A stretch of DNA of 64,000 nt from contig NZ_CP067395.1 of NCBI RefSeq assembly GCF_017355525.1, positions 3,286,001 to 3,350,000 on the forward strand. Reading direction: 5' to 3'. The stretch is from Lysobacter enzymogenes (GTDB lineage Bacteria; Pseudomonadota; Gammaproteobacteria; Xanthomonadales; Xanthomonadaceae). Of this stretch, positions 44,001-52,870 are shown one piece after another. The translations under genes were made by a program, and so were the position numbers. The stretch's first letter is position 1. Every line of letters starts with the position of its first letter. The notes under the pieces are model-generated. The model had not been told where the DNA came from, searched no databases, and was given only the letters and a program-made list of their open reading frames with translations.

Positions 44001-45962
44001 GGCGGCGTTCCAATCGGTTTGAACGGTCCGCGTCCACGGCGTAACCGCCCCGGCTTCCGTCAGCCCCTCGGTGCGAGCGGTCAGATTCAATCCGGCATAG
44101 CTGTAGTTGGTGCGCGAACCGCCCGCGGCCGCGTCGTAAGCGATGCGCCAGCGGCTCTCGTAGCCTCTGGACAGCGATTGCGGAACCGTTCCCGCGCCAC
44201 CTGTCGTGGTCGAGCCTTGCAGCCGCTTGAACTCGGCCGCTTCGTAGCTGAAGGTTCTGACCGCACCGGACGGCAGCGTGACCCGCGTTTGTTGCATCGA
44301 GGGATATTCGAGCGTGACCTTGCCGACACCGCCCGCATGCTCGCTGATCGTCACCCAGCCGTGGTCGTCGTAGGAGTACGTCGCCAGCCTGGTTCCGGAC
44401 TCGTCCACGACGCCGGTCAGGTGGCTGGGGAAGCTGGCCGGATCGCATCCGGAAATCGTGGCACCCGCGGCATTACGGCACAGATAAGCGGTTTCGCCAT
44501 ACAGATAGCTGCGCCCTGCCCCGGCGACGCCGTCGTGCCACGCAGAGACTATGCGCCCCTTGGCATCGTGGTCGTACTCCATCAGCACGCGTCCCTCGGA
44601 CTCGATCCGCGCGAGCCTGGGCTGTTGCTGATCGCCCGGAACGACCGTATAGCTGAACTGAAGGACGCGGCCGCGCGAGTTGGTGGCGCGGCGGACCAGA
44701 TTCGGGAACGGGCATTCGTCGCTGCCCAACTCGGTAGCGCTGCAATAGGCCAAATCGACCCAATGGCTGGCGACTTGCTTTCGCACCAGCGTGCCGCTCG
44801 CATCGAACCAAATGACGTTCTGGCCCGGCTTGCTGAGTTTCCAGACGCCCGCCACCGGATCCGAAGGTGTCTTGACGGGTTTGCTCAGCGCGAGATTCGG
44901 CGAGCTATGGGACAGATAGGTTCCCTGTCCCGGCACAACTTCGTATAGGCGCTCGACGTAACCGTCCGAGCGGACCCAGAAGGTCGCATATCCCGAACCA
45001 TCGAAGGTCAGGCGATCCGAGAAGGAATGGGACCAGTTGTCGCCCAGTCCCGACGACAGGGGGAAATCCGCAATCGAGTTGTAAGCGCGTCGGAAATCGA
45101 AACCGTCCCATGCGAAATCGTCTTCGCGGTACTCCTTATTGCCGTAGTCCGCCGAACAAGGATTGCCTACTCGGTCTTTCAGCGGTTCGGCGGAGATATT
45201 CGAGTTGCAGCCCGTCGAATAAGACGCCCGCTGGCTCAGCCATTTGGTGATAGAACCATGTGCGCCGTTGTTGCAGACCAACGGCCAAATACCATAACGG
45301 GGTTCGCCATACGTATTGTTGCTGGCCGTGAACAGTTCCGGGCAGCGATATTCGTCGACGCGATCGATGCGATAGGCATATGAGTCTCCGCTCGCCGAAG
45401 TCGCGACGATGCGACGTTCGTTGGGAATGGACCCGCCGTTGTAATGGATTGCATTCATCGTCACCAATGCGCTGCGGCCGGCGTTGGCGCTTGAGCTCGA
45501 CCACATCGTGTAAGGCGGCGACAGATAGGCGCCGGACAACACCGGGGTGTAATTGTTGTTGAGCGGATAGGCCCGCATGCTCGCGGCAACCATTTCCTCC
45601 TCGCTACGGCATTTCATACCGTAGCAATCGGTGTAATTGGACGTCGCATGCCCGTCGTAGTAGCCCCCCTGATAGGACTCGTACTTACGAGAAGGCACGG
45701 TGTAAGTGAGCTCGACCCTGCTATGACCGAGATCGCGCACGCTTGTCTTGCGCAGGAATTTGTTGCCGATCGGCGTCGGAGTGGGTTCTTCCCTGATAAA
45801 AGCCTCGGCTTCCTCCAGAGTGCTGAAATCCCTCCATTCAGCGTTCGGCATGTACCGCGTGGCACTGAAGACGTATTCAGCCGGAGTTTGCGCGTTGACG
45901 TTTCCGCAGCAAACGAGCGCGGCAAACACGCCGCACCGCACCGCCCAAAGCATTCCCTTCAT
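41049..45962 (-). CDS. Secreted RHS-repeat protein with variable C-terminus
   Basis: 1637 aa; GGGAG is 7 bases before the ATG. A Sec signal peptide (residues 1-24, VCCGNVNA) is followed by about 230 residues with paired Cys, then an RAYNS-type DUF6531 entry (FDFRRAYNSIADFPLSSGLG). YD repeats run to the RHS-associated core RYVQSDPIGL … NPISFIDPFGL near residue 1490. The final 146 residues after DPFGL are unrelated to YD repeats, Gly/Ser/Tyr-rich, and include SVYFGYGASNG and GFFYIGGGFSANATGKALEF. Family knowledge: the shell delivers this cargo, usually a toxin. I do not recognise the cargo family. The coding DNA for the tail is lower in GC than the rest. Confidence 0.93.
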   Translation of the reverse strand: MKGMLWAVRCGVFAALVCCGNVNAQTPAEYVFSATRYMPNAEWRDFSTLEEAEAFIREEPTPTPIGNKFLRKTSVRDLGHSRVELTYTVPSRKYESYQGGYYDGHATSNYTDCYGMKCRSEEEMVAASMRAYPLNNNYTPVLSGAYLSPPYTMWSSSSANAGRSALVTMNAIHYNGGSIPNERRIVATSASGDSYAYRIDRVDEYRCPELFTASNNTYGEPRYGIWPLVCNNGAHGSITKWLSQRASYSTGCNSNISAEPLKDRVGNPCSADYGNKEYREDDFAWDGFDFRRAYNSIADFPLSSGLGDNWSHSFSDRLTFDGSGYATFWVRSDGYVERLYEVVPGQGTYLSHSSPNLALSKPVKTPSDPVAGVWKLSKPGQNVIWFDASGTLVRKQVASHWVDLAYCSATELGSDECPFPNLVRRATNSRGRVLQFSYTVVPGDQQQPRLARIESEGRVLMEYDHDAKGRIVSAWHDGVAGAGRSYLYGETAYLCRNAAGATISGCDPASFPSHLTGVVDESGTRLATYSYDDHGWVTISEHAGGVGKVTLEYPSMQQTRVTLPSGAVRTFSYEAAEFKRLQGSTTTGGAGTVPQSLSRGYESRWRIAYDAAAGGSRTNYSYAGLNLTARTEGLTEAGAVTPWTRTVQTDWNAAYNEPSEQRTLDSAGAAVKKDKWSYNGRGQPTVATAVDPASGAERITTRSYCEQPDVDAGRCPILGQLIAVDGPRSDVVDVTRFTYYQADAVGCATTPANCDYRKGDLWKITDALGRSTEMLRYDSAGRLLSGKDVNGVVSDNEYSTRGWLLATKIRGADNNSEADDRITRFEYWPTGRIKKSTLPDGASLTYAYDAAQRLTDITDNDGNTIHYTLDNDDKRLKEETKTSTGTLKRTLSRVYNSLGQLQANKDASQNATVFRYDGRGNQDRTTDALGRLADQSYDPLNRLLRTLQDVGGLNVETKFEYDALDRVTKVTDPKGLDTVYAYNGFGDRIRLTSPDTGITNYTYDAAGDVATKQDANDPEPHRYTYDALGRPKTVSYTASGPADVQYDYDTVNGTCTAGETFATGRVTAMRADGTELKYCYDRFGQVVRKVQTVAGKSFNLSYTYTVAGRLNTVTYPDGTVVDYVRDAQARIKEIGVRPSGGARTVLLNNATYEPAGPVSGWTYGNGRVLSRTYDLDYRAKTILDNASGGLSLSYGYNAVGEMTELKDGLQSVVQAKYDYDAIGRLTVTRDGSSNPLETYTYDETGNRKSLLHGGITDTYVYPATSHRLSSVAGVARGYDAAGNTVSIGGAAKEFVYNADGRLSQFKQAGVVKAGYRYNALGERVAAGPSASAVDTFTLYDETGNWIGDYDGAGAAKQQAVWFGDFPVGLTVGNGAGQSLMYVQSDRIGTPRAVVDPGRSTAIWAWNAKVDAFGNSSPNQDPDLDGQQFAMNMRFAGQRFDMRSETNYNYFRDYESLTGRYVQSDPIGLMGGPSTYAYVGSNPISFIDPFGLESPGSFNNGGYKLSWESGPSRIPDYYQGSISSYLGSASLTVSRTGSVYFGYGASNGSIQDLLTGGTRPIAFSAVAGFLTCPELPKSGEPEKIDKFLPGWSGGANGFFYIGGGFSANATGKALEFGIGTPGISAHSEYNRQIWPREK

Positions 45963-46348
45963 CTTGAACTCCCAATTCCCCGGTCGACGACGACCGCGAT
46001 TCGCGACGCTTGTTTGAAGGCCGAACGATCTGCCCGGCCCTATCTTGCATCGACATACCTACAGCGCTGATTCCGGCAATGGATCCAGCATTTCCCTCGC
46101 AATTCCATCTCACGCCAAGCATGCCCGACTCGGGCCGAACGGGTTCGAATGGGCGAACACTAAAGCAGCTGAACTCGCAGGCAGAACCACCCGTGGACGA
46201 CCGTTGACCCCGCATCGGAGCAAACGCCCCCTGTCAACTGCACTGAAGCTGGCTGGCACGACCATCCATAGCGTGGCGGGGCTGCGAGACATAACGCAAC
46301 GCTTTCTTTGTAACTTTGCAGCGCAGATGCGTCGCTCCATCGGCTCGC
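45963..46348. other. Promoter region of the RHS gene, no gene seen
   Basis: 386 bases between the end of the 335-aa secreted protein gene and the RHS start. Frames here are short and shadow-like. I see no convincing terminator or repeat. Confidence 0.4.
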
Positions 46349-47356
46349 TCAACGATAAGGATTGTACGTATACGCCCCACTCACCGCCTCCGGGATCCGA
46401 AAGTAATTCATCGTCAACCCCACCGGATCCGTAGCCAGCGCCCCGCGCCCCGGCCCGTCGTTGCTGTCGTCCCACCCCCACGGCGCGTTCGCCGCGTTGG
46501 TGCTGCACCCGATCGCGCCGCTGCCGCAGCCGCCGCTCTTGTCGCCGGCGAAGCTGCCGTAGCTGGCGAACAGCGCCGGATTGTTGCGCTGCGCCCACAT
46601 GCCGCCGGCTTCGAAAATATCGATCAGCTTGTACTTGACGTCGCGATCGTCGGGCCCCGACGGCACTTCGGCGGTCGTCAGCGACGGGTAATAAATCACG
46701 CCATCGCCCTTGATGTCGTACGCAGGCCAGGCCTTGAGGCCGTGGCCTTTGGCCTCCTGCGCAGTCACCGGATGCGGTGCGCCCAGGTAAGTAAGGAACG
46801 ACAAGGACCCATCGACGTTCTCGGCGTTGCCGGTCCAATCGCTACCTGCGGGCACGAATGAGAAGAAATCGGTGTGGGCAACGGTCACTGCAGCCTTGAG
46901 CGTGCCGTAGGCGCTGCCGTCGCGGGCGACAGCGAACATCACGCCTTCGGCGTCGTTCTCGTGTTCGGTGTCGAAGAACGAATCACTCCAGTCGCGCGGG
47001 TGGAAGAACAGGTAGGTGATGTACCAGTGGGTCGCGGTTTCGACCACCGAGTAGTAAGCGTGCGCGGTCAGCGGGTAGGCGCTCTGGCCGGCGCGGTCCC
47101 AGTTGTTGCGCGCGTCGAGGTCGCCGTCGAAGTTGTAGCGGGCGATGTAGTCGGCGGCGCCGCCGAGGGCGTGGCTGCCGGTCTGGTCGACGTCCTGGTA
47201 ATGCACCGGCGCCCAGCGCAGGGCCAGCGCGGCGCGGTCGGCGGCGACGGCGGCGGAGAGGCCGGCGGCGCTCGCGGCGGACGCGGCGAACAGGCCCGCG
47301 CCGAGGCAGGCGAGGCGCACGGCGGCGCGAAGGCGGGCGTCGGGGAGTCGGAGCAT
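46349..47356 (-). CDS. Secreted protein of unknown function
   Basis: 335 aa with a Sec signal peptide (residues 1-30, ending ASAASA). The mature protein has a striking conserved-looking core: RWAPVHYQDVDQTG, AYYSVVETATHWYITYLFFH, PRDWSDSFFDTEHENDAEG, AYDIKGDGVIYYP. Similar proteins occur in Streptomyces and Lysobacter to my memory, always as hypothetical. The His/Asp/Glu-rich centre (HPRDW, TEHEND) suggests a metal site, possibly an enzyme. Near the C-terminus are two Cys within CGSGAIGC, probably a disulfide. Confidence 0.78.
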   Translation of the reverse strand: MLRLPDARLRAAVRLACLGAGLFAASAASAAGLSAAVAADRAALALRWAPVHYQDVDQTGSHALGGAADYIARYNFDGDLDARNNWDRAGQSAYPLTAHAYYSVVETATHWYITYLFFHPRDWSDSFFDTEHENDAEGVMFAVARDGSAYGTLKAAVTVAHTDFFSFVPAGSDWTGNAENVDGSLSFLTYLGAPHPVTAQEAKGHGLKAWPAYDIKGDGVIYYPSLTTAEVPSGPDDRDVKYKLIDIFEAGGMWAQRNNPALFASYGSFAGDKSGGCGSGAIGCSTNAANAPWGWDDSNDGPGRGALATDPVGLTMNYFRIPEAVSGAYTYNPYR

Positions 47357-47573
47357 GGCGGCGGTCCTGGCTTGGGCGAATCCAGGAGCTTGCGGCGGCC
47401 GCGATGGCAGCGATGTTGCAGCGCCGGCGGCGATGCGGCCGGCGCTGCGATCCGTTGGAGATGTCTCGTGGGGAATGCGGCGTGGGTCACCCGCCGATGC
47501 GAGTCGGCGACGGCGGATGCTGCGTCGCGGATGGACGTTGCGCCGGCCGCGGGCTCAGCGCACGCCGCTGTGC

Positions 47574-48254
47574 TCAGCCGCGCGCCGCGCCCTGCGCCGC
47601 GATCTGCCGCAACGCCGCCTCGAACTGCTCCACCGGCTGCCCGCCCTGGATCAGATGCCGGTCGTTGATGATGACCGACGGCACCGCGCTGATGCCGGCC
47701 TCCTGATAGAAGCGTTCCTGCTGGCGCACGTCCTGCGCGTACTCGTCCGAGTCGAGCACGGCGCGCGCGCGCTGCGCGTCCAGGCCCGCCTCGCCGGCCA
47801 CCGCCGCCAGCACGTCGCGCGAAGACACGTCGCGGCCGTCGGTGAAGTACGCCTTCAGCAGCGCGTGCTTGAGCGTGCGCTCGGCGTCGGCGCCTTGGGT
47901 GCCGGCCCAATGCAGCAGGCGGTGGGCGTCGAAGGTGTTGAAGATGCGGTCGCGCTCGCCGAAGCGGAAACCGACCGCGGCGCCGCGCTCGCGCAGCGCT
48001 TCGCGGTTGCGCGCCAGTTGCTCGGCGCCGAGGCCGTACTTGTGCGCCAAGTGTTCGTCGATGCGTTCGCCTTCCGCCGCCATCTGCGGGTTGAGTTCGA
48101 ACGGCTGGAAATGCAGTTCCACCTCGACCTCGCCGTCGAGCCGGGCGATCGCCTGCTCCAGCGAGTTCAGGCCGACCGCGCACCACGGGCAGACCACGTC
48201 GGACACGAAGTCGATCTTGACCTTGGGGATGGGGTTGGAAGCGGTCGAACTCAT
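47574..48254 (-). CDS. DsbA/FrnE-like thioredoxin-fold oxidoreductase
   Basis: 226 aa from MSSTASNPIPKVKIDF; GGAG 8 bases before this ATG rules out the longer frame. The active site is CPWC at residues 22-25 (FVSDVVCPWCAVGL). A helical insertion follows, and the cis-Pro loop ISAVPSVIINDRHLIQGGQP completes the thioredoxin fold. There is no signal peptide, so it is cytoplasmic like FrnE/2-hydroxychromene-isomerase-type relatives. The likely role is disulfide exchange or glutathione-linked chemistry in oxidative stress. Confidence 0.9.
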   Translation of the reverse strand: MSSTASNPIPKVKIDFVSDVVCPWCAVGLNSLEQAIARLDGEVEVELHFQPFELNPQMAAEGERIDEHLAHKYGLGAEQLARNREALRERGAAVGFRFGERDRIFNTFDAHRLLHWAGTQGADAERTLKHALLKAYFTDGRDVSSRDVLAAVAGEAGLDAQRARAVLDSDEYAQDVRQQERFYQEAGISAVPSVIINDRHLIQGGQPVEQFEAALRQIAAQGAARG

Positions 48255-48510
48255 GGCAAGGCTCCGCGCGGGGCGCAATTCGGGATGGCTTCCACCATGC
48301 GGCCGCGGCCGGCCGCCATCAAGGCGCGGCCGGCGGCACCGGCGGATCGGTGCGTTCCACCGCCCCGCCGGGCCGGCGTCGCAAACGCGATGCTGCGCGG
48401 GTCACAAAAATCGGCGCAAAATAGGCCGGCGTCCGGCCGGGGCGCCCGCTGCGGGCGGGCCGGACGCCCCGCCGCGGCCGCGCGCCGCGCCACCGATCAA
48501 TGGGGACAAC

Positions 48511-51500
48511 ATGGACTCGATGTATCCGGCCGGACCTGCGTCCGTGCCCGCGCAATTGACTGCACCCACCGCCGCTTACCGCCGCCACGCCTGGCTGGCC
48601 ATGCTCGGCCTGCTCGGCTTCGTCGCCGTCTACTTCGCCCTGCTGGTCTGGTTCGGCTGGACCGCGTGGCGTTTGTTCGCGGCCCTGGTCCAGGGCAACG
48701 GCGACAATTTCATCGCCAACGGCCTCACCGGCGCCTGCGCGGCGTTCCTGTGCGTGTTCATGGCCAAGGCGCTGGTGTTCAAGCGCCGCGGCGCCGGCGA
48801 CGAGGACCTGGAACTCAAGCCGGCCGATCAGCCCGAACTGTTCGCGTTCCTGCACCGCCTCGCCGACGAGGCCGGCGCGCCGCGTCCGCATCGGGTGTTC
48901 CTGTCGCCGCGGGTCAACGCCGGCGTGTTCTACGACCTGTCCCTGCTCAACCTGATCCTGCCGTCGAAGAAGAACCTCGAAATCGGCCTGGGCCTGGTCA
49001 ACGTGCTGAACCTGGGCGAGCTCAAGGCGGTGCTGGCGCACGAGTTCGGCCACTTCGCCCAGCGTTCGATGGCGGTCGGCCGCTGGGTCTACGTCGCCCA
49101 GCAGATCGCCGCGCACATTATCGCCAAGCGCGACGCGTTCGACGATTTCCTGCGCGGGCTGTCTCGCTTCGACTTGCGCGTGGCCTGGGTCGGCTGGCTG
49201 CTGTCGCTGGTGGTGTGGTCGATCCGCTCGCTGGTGGAGATGGTGTTCCGGCTGGTGGTGCTGGCCCAGCGCGCGTTGTCGCGCGAAATGGAATACCAGG
49301 CCGACCTGGTCGCCGCTTCGCTGACCGGCAGCGACGCGCTGGTGCACGCCCTGCACCGCCTCGGCGCCGCCGACGACGCCTGGACCCGGACCCTGAGGTT
49401 CGCCAACCGCGAGTACGCCAACCAGCGCCCGGTCGCCGATCTGTTCGCGGTGCAGAGCCGCATCATCGAGCACCTGCGCCGGGTGTTCGCCGACGCCGAA
49501 TACGGCGAGCCGCCGCAGTTGCCGGCCGACGGCCGCGAGCAGCATCGCGTGTTCAAGAGCGAACTGGCGCAGCCGCCGCAGATGTGGTCCACCCACCCGG
49601 CCAACAGCGACCGCGAGCGCAACCTCAAGCGCAGCTACGTCGCTTGCGAGATCGACCCGCGCCCGGCGCTGAGCCTGTTGCGCGACGCGCAGGCGCTGAA
49701 GGAGCGGATTTCGCGCGACATGATCGACAGCGCCGAGCCGCTGCCGCCGGCGCCGATCGACGAAACCCTGGAGCGGGTCGACCGCGACTTCGACGACCTG
49801 GCCCTGGACCGCCGCTACCGCGGCACCTATCTGGGCCGTTCGATCGTGCGCGACTACGACCGCGCCGACGAGCTCTACTACGCGGTTCCCGTCGACGCCG
49901 CGCTCGATGCGCATCTGTCCGGCCTGTACCCGGCCGAGCACGGCGACGCGCTGGAGCGCCTGCGCGAACTGGAATCCGAGCGCGGCACCCTGGAAGCATT
50001 GCGCGAAGGCCACCTGCGCGCGCCCGGCGGCGTGGTGCGCTGGCGCGGCGACGAGCTGCCGGCGAAGCAACTGCCGAAGGTGATCGCGCAGATCGACGGC
50101 GAACTGGCGCCGCTGCGCAAGCAGGTGCGCGAACACGACCGCCGCTGCCGCAGCGTGCATCTCGCTGCGGCGCGCGCGCTCGGCGGGCCGTGGGAGGCGC
50201 TGCTGCGCGGGCAACTGGCGGTGCTGCACTACGCCGACCACAGCCATGCCGACGTGCTGGACGCCAACCATCTGATGGTCAATACCTACGAGGTGGTCAC
50301 CGCCGACCGCCGGGTGTCGTCGGACGAGCTCAACCGTCTGGTCGCTTCGGCCAATCAGCTGCACCGCACGCTGCAAACGCTGTACGCGCACGCCGGCCAG
50401 GTGCGCCTGGACCGCCGCATCGCCGGGTACCTGAAGGCCGACGACTGGGCGCAGGTGCTGGGCGAGTTCAATCTGCCGCCGGCCGACCGCGACAACATCC
50501 AGCAATGGCTCGGCGCGATCGACACCTGGGTGCGCGGCACCGCCGGTCCGCTGGCGGGTCTGCGCGATGCGGCGCTGGAAGCGTTGCTGGCGACCGAAGA
50601 TGAGGTCGCGCGCGAGCTGCGCGGCGGGGAGCGCGACGACGCGGATGCGCAGATGCAGATCGCGGCAGCGCCCGATGCGGCCGCGCACGACGATGCCGGC
50701 ATCGCCGCAGCGTCCGTCGCGCACGAATCGATGAGCGAATCGGCGGCCGACCACGCCAAACGTCGCTTCGCCGCGACGACCGCCGACTCGGCCGCCGCCG
50801 CGCCGCAGGACTACGCCCGGCTCAAGCCCGGCAGCGCGCGCAAGCGCCAGACCAAGCTCGGCTGGTGGGACCGCTTCCAGACCGCCGACGGCCTGCTGCC
50901 GTCGCTGTCGCGCGTGGCCGCGGCCGGCGGCATCGTCGGCGCGGTGCTGTTCGTCGGCGCGTCGGTCGGCGTGGCCAAGCTCACCGTGCTCAACGGACTG
51001 GCCCAGGCGATGCGGGTCGAGGTCGACGGCCTTACGTTCGACGTGCCGCCGTTGCAGAACGTCACCGTCGATCTGGCCGACGCCAGCCGCCATCGCGTCG
51101 TCGCGCGCACCGCCGACGGCGCCACCGTCGAGGAGTTCGACAGCGACGGCCCGGCGCACGCCTCGCATTACGTCTACAACATCGCCTCGGCCGCGCCGCT
51201 GGTGGAGTGGACCGCGGTCTACGGCGCGGTCGCCGAAGTGCCGGAGAACAAGCTCGGCACGCCGCGCTGGATCGCTTCCAGCGCCGATCACATCTTCGAG
51301 CGGCCGCCGGAACAGATCAGCACCAAGGGCGAAGGCGGCCGCCGCCGGGTGCTGCAGGGGTTCGCCGAACTGTCGCCGTCGGATCAGTTGGCGCTGGCCG
51401 GCAGCGACGACGAGAGGCACGCGTTGATCGCCACCCACCTGCGCTGGGACGCCGGCGATTCGCGCTACCTCGCCGAATGGCTGAGCCTGGCCGTGCGCCA

Positions 51501-52467
51501 GCCGGACGCCGCCGGCCTGATCGGCGCGCGCCTGCAACGCGCGCCGGCCGAGGTGATCGCGCTGCGCGCCGAGCAGGATGCGGCCAAAGGCAAGCCCGGC
51601 CACGCCGAGGTCTGCGCGCGCCACCGCGCCCTGTCCGCACGCACGCCCGATTCGGCCGACCTGAGCTACATCGCCTTGCGCTGCGCGCCCGACGACGAGG
51701 CCCGCGACCGCGCGTTCGCCGCCGGCCACGCGCGCTGGCCCGAGCACGGCTGGTTCGCGCTCGCCGCCGGCCACGCCGCCAACGAGCGCGCGCAGTGGAA
51801 CCAGGCGCTGCCGCTGTTGCAGCAGGCCGCGAAGATGCCGCAGGCGCGCGAATGGCTGGCGTTGGAGGTCGCGCGTACGCAGCGCGCGATCGGCGGCGAA
51901 TCGGCGGCGCTGGAGTCCGGCGATTCGAGCCAGTTGCAGACCTTGCTGGAGATCGAACGCGGCGCGGTGCCGCGCGAGTCGCCGCACTGGGCCTTCGTCG
52001 CGCTCAAGTCCGGCGATCTGGCGCGCGCGCAGCAAGCGGCCGACGGCGCCGCGGGCCTGCGCGACTACCTGCAGCGCATGGTCGCCGCGTCCGAAGGCGC
52101 GCCGGCCGATGCGGTCGCGCAGGCGCTGGCGCAGAAGGACCAGGCCGACGAAGATCCGGCCAGCGCCTGGGCGCTGGCCGCGCTGGCCGAACGCGAGCAC
52201 GACGCCGGCGCCGCGCGCCGGCGCGAGAACGCGATGCGCGCCGATCCCGACGATGCGGCCAGGATCGCCGCGTTCTTCGACGCGGTCCGCAGCGGCGGCG
52301 CCGGCGCGTCCGCGCAGGCCGAGCGCGCGCTCGGCAACGTCGGGCCGCGTTCGCGCGGCATCGCCTACGCCGCCGCGGTGGTGATGCTCGGCCGCGACTG
52401 CCCGCAGCGCTGGCGCGATGGCGCCAAACGGCTGTTGTTCGCCACCGAGCGGCCGTACTTCGGCTGA
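48511..52467 (+). CDS. Large M48-family membrane metallopeptidase
   Basis: 1318 aa from MDSMYPAGPASVPAQL; upstream frame is rejected. Two membrane helices (about 28-50 and 65-88) precede the M48 catalytic domain with the zinc motif HEFGH at residues 177-181 and a third ligand in REMEYQADLVAAS. Residues about 330-790 are helical and charged. A further membrane helix lies near residues 810-835 (GGIVGAVLFVGASVGV), and the C-terminal 450 residues are Ala-rich helices with a TPR-like look (HGWFALAAGHAANERAQWNQ). Typical M48 proteins (HtpX, BepA) are 290-490 aa, so this is roughly three times longer. I infer a membrane quality-control protease with its own substrate-binding arm. Confidence 0.88.
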   Translation: MDSMYPAGPASVPAQLTAPTAAYRRHAWLAMLGLLGFVAVYFALLVWFGWTAWRLFAALVQGNGDNFIANGLTGACAAFLCVFMAKALVFKRRGAGDEDLELKPADQPELFAFLHRLADEAGAPRPHRVFLSPRVNAGVFYDLSLLNLILPSKKNLEIGLGLVNVLNLGELKAVLAHEFGHFAQRSMAVGRWVYVAQQIAAHIIAKRDAFDDFLRGLSRFDLRVAWVGWLLSLVVWSIRSLVEMVFRLVVLAQRALSREMEYQADLVAASLTGSDALVHALHRLGAADDAWTRTLRFANREYANQRPVADLFAVQSRIIEHLRRVFADAEYGEPPQLPADGREQHRVFKSELAQPPQMWSTHPANSDRERNLKRSYVACEIDPRPALSLLRDAQALKERISRDMIDSAEPLPPAPIDETLERVDRDFDDLALDRRYRGTYLGRSIVRDYDRADELYYAVPVDAALDAHLSGLYPAEHGDALERLRELESERGTLEALREGHLRAPGGVVRWRGDELPAKQLPKVIAQIDGELAPLRKQVREHDRRCRSVHLAAARALGGPWEALLRGQLAVLHYADHSHADVLDANHLMVNTYEVVTADRRVSSDELNRLVASANQLHRTLQTLYAHAGQVRLDRRIAGYLKADDWAQVLGEFNLPPADRDNIQQWLGAIDTWVRGTAGPLAGLRDAALEALLATEDEVARELRGGERDDADAQMQIAAAPDAAAHDDAGIAAASVAHESMSESAADHAKRRFAATTADSAAAAPQDYARLKPGSARKRQTKLGWWDRFQTADGLLPSLSRVAAAGGIVGAVLFVGASVGVAKLTVLNGLAQAMRVEVDGLTFDVPPLQNVTVDLADASRHRVVARTADGATVEEFDSDGPAHASHYVYNIASAAPLVEWTAVYGAVAEVPENKLGTPRWIASSADHIFERPPEQISTKGEGGRRRVLQGFAELSPSDQLALAGSDDERHALIATHLRWDAGDSRYLAEWLSLAVRQPDAAGLIGARLQRAPAEVIALRAEQDAAKGKPGHAEVCARHRALSARTPDSADLSYIALRCAPDDEARDRAFAAGHARWPEHGWFALAAGHAANERAQWNQALPLLQQAAKMPQAREWLALEVARTQRAIGGESAALESGDSSQLQTLLEIERGAVPRESPHWAFVALKSGDLARAQQAADGAAGLRDYLQRMVAASEGAPADAVAQALAQKDQADEDPASAWALAALAEREHDAGAARRRENAMRADPDDAARIAAFFDAVRSGGAGASAQAERALGNVGPRSRGIAYAAAVVMLGRDCPQRWRDGAKRLLFATERPYFG

Positions 52468-52870
52468 CGCCGAAGCGGCGGGCGCGGCCAAGGCCGCGCC
52501 CGCCCGGTCCACTCGATACGCGGCCTTGCCGCGCTCGTTCGATTCAGCTCGTAGCGCGGCCTTGCCGCGTCTGCCCGATCCATTCCGGCCCGCGGATCCA
52601 GCGCAGCCCGCGCTGCGCAACCCTCCCGCAGCTTCGCGCCGACACCGCGACTTTGCCGCAACTGACCGTTGCCCCACCGGCGCTGGCGCCCGCTGCGCGC
52701 AGTGGCCACACTGTCGCCTGAGTTGCTCCCCCGCCTTCCCCCGCCTTCCCCCGCCAGCGCGCCCCACGGCGCGCCGCACGAACGACGCCCTTCGCGCCCG
52801 TGCGCGGCCTCGCGGCCGCGCCGTTCGTCGTATTCCCGACTCCGCCGCCCCACCATCGAAGCCATCCGCC
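52468..52870. other. Intergenic with small palindromic repeats
   Basis: 403 bases without a supported gene. It holds a GC hairpin just after the M48 stop (GGGCGCGGCC/GGCCGCGCCC, no T-tract) and two copies of the 15-base palindrome CGCGGCCTTGCCGCG at 52519-52533 and 52555-52569. Confidence 0.5.
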
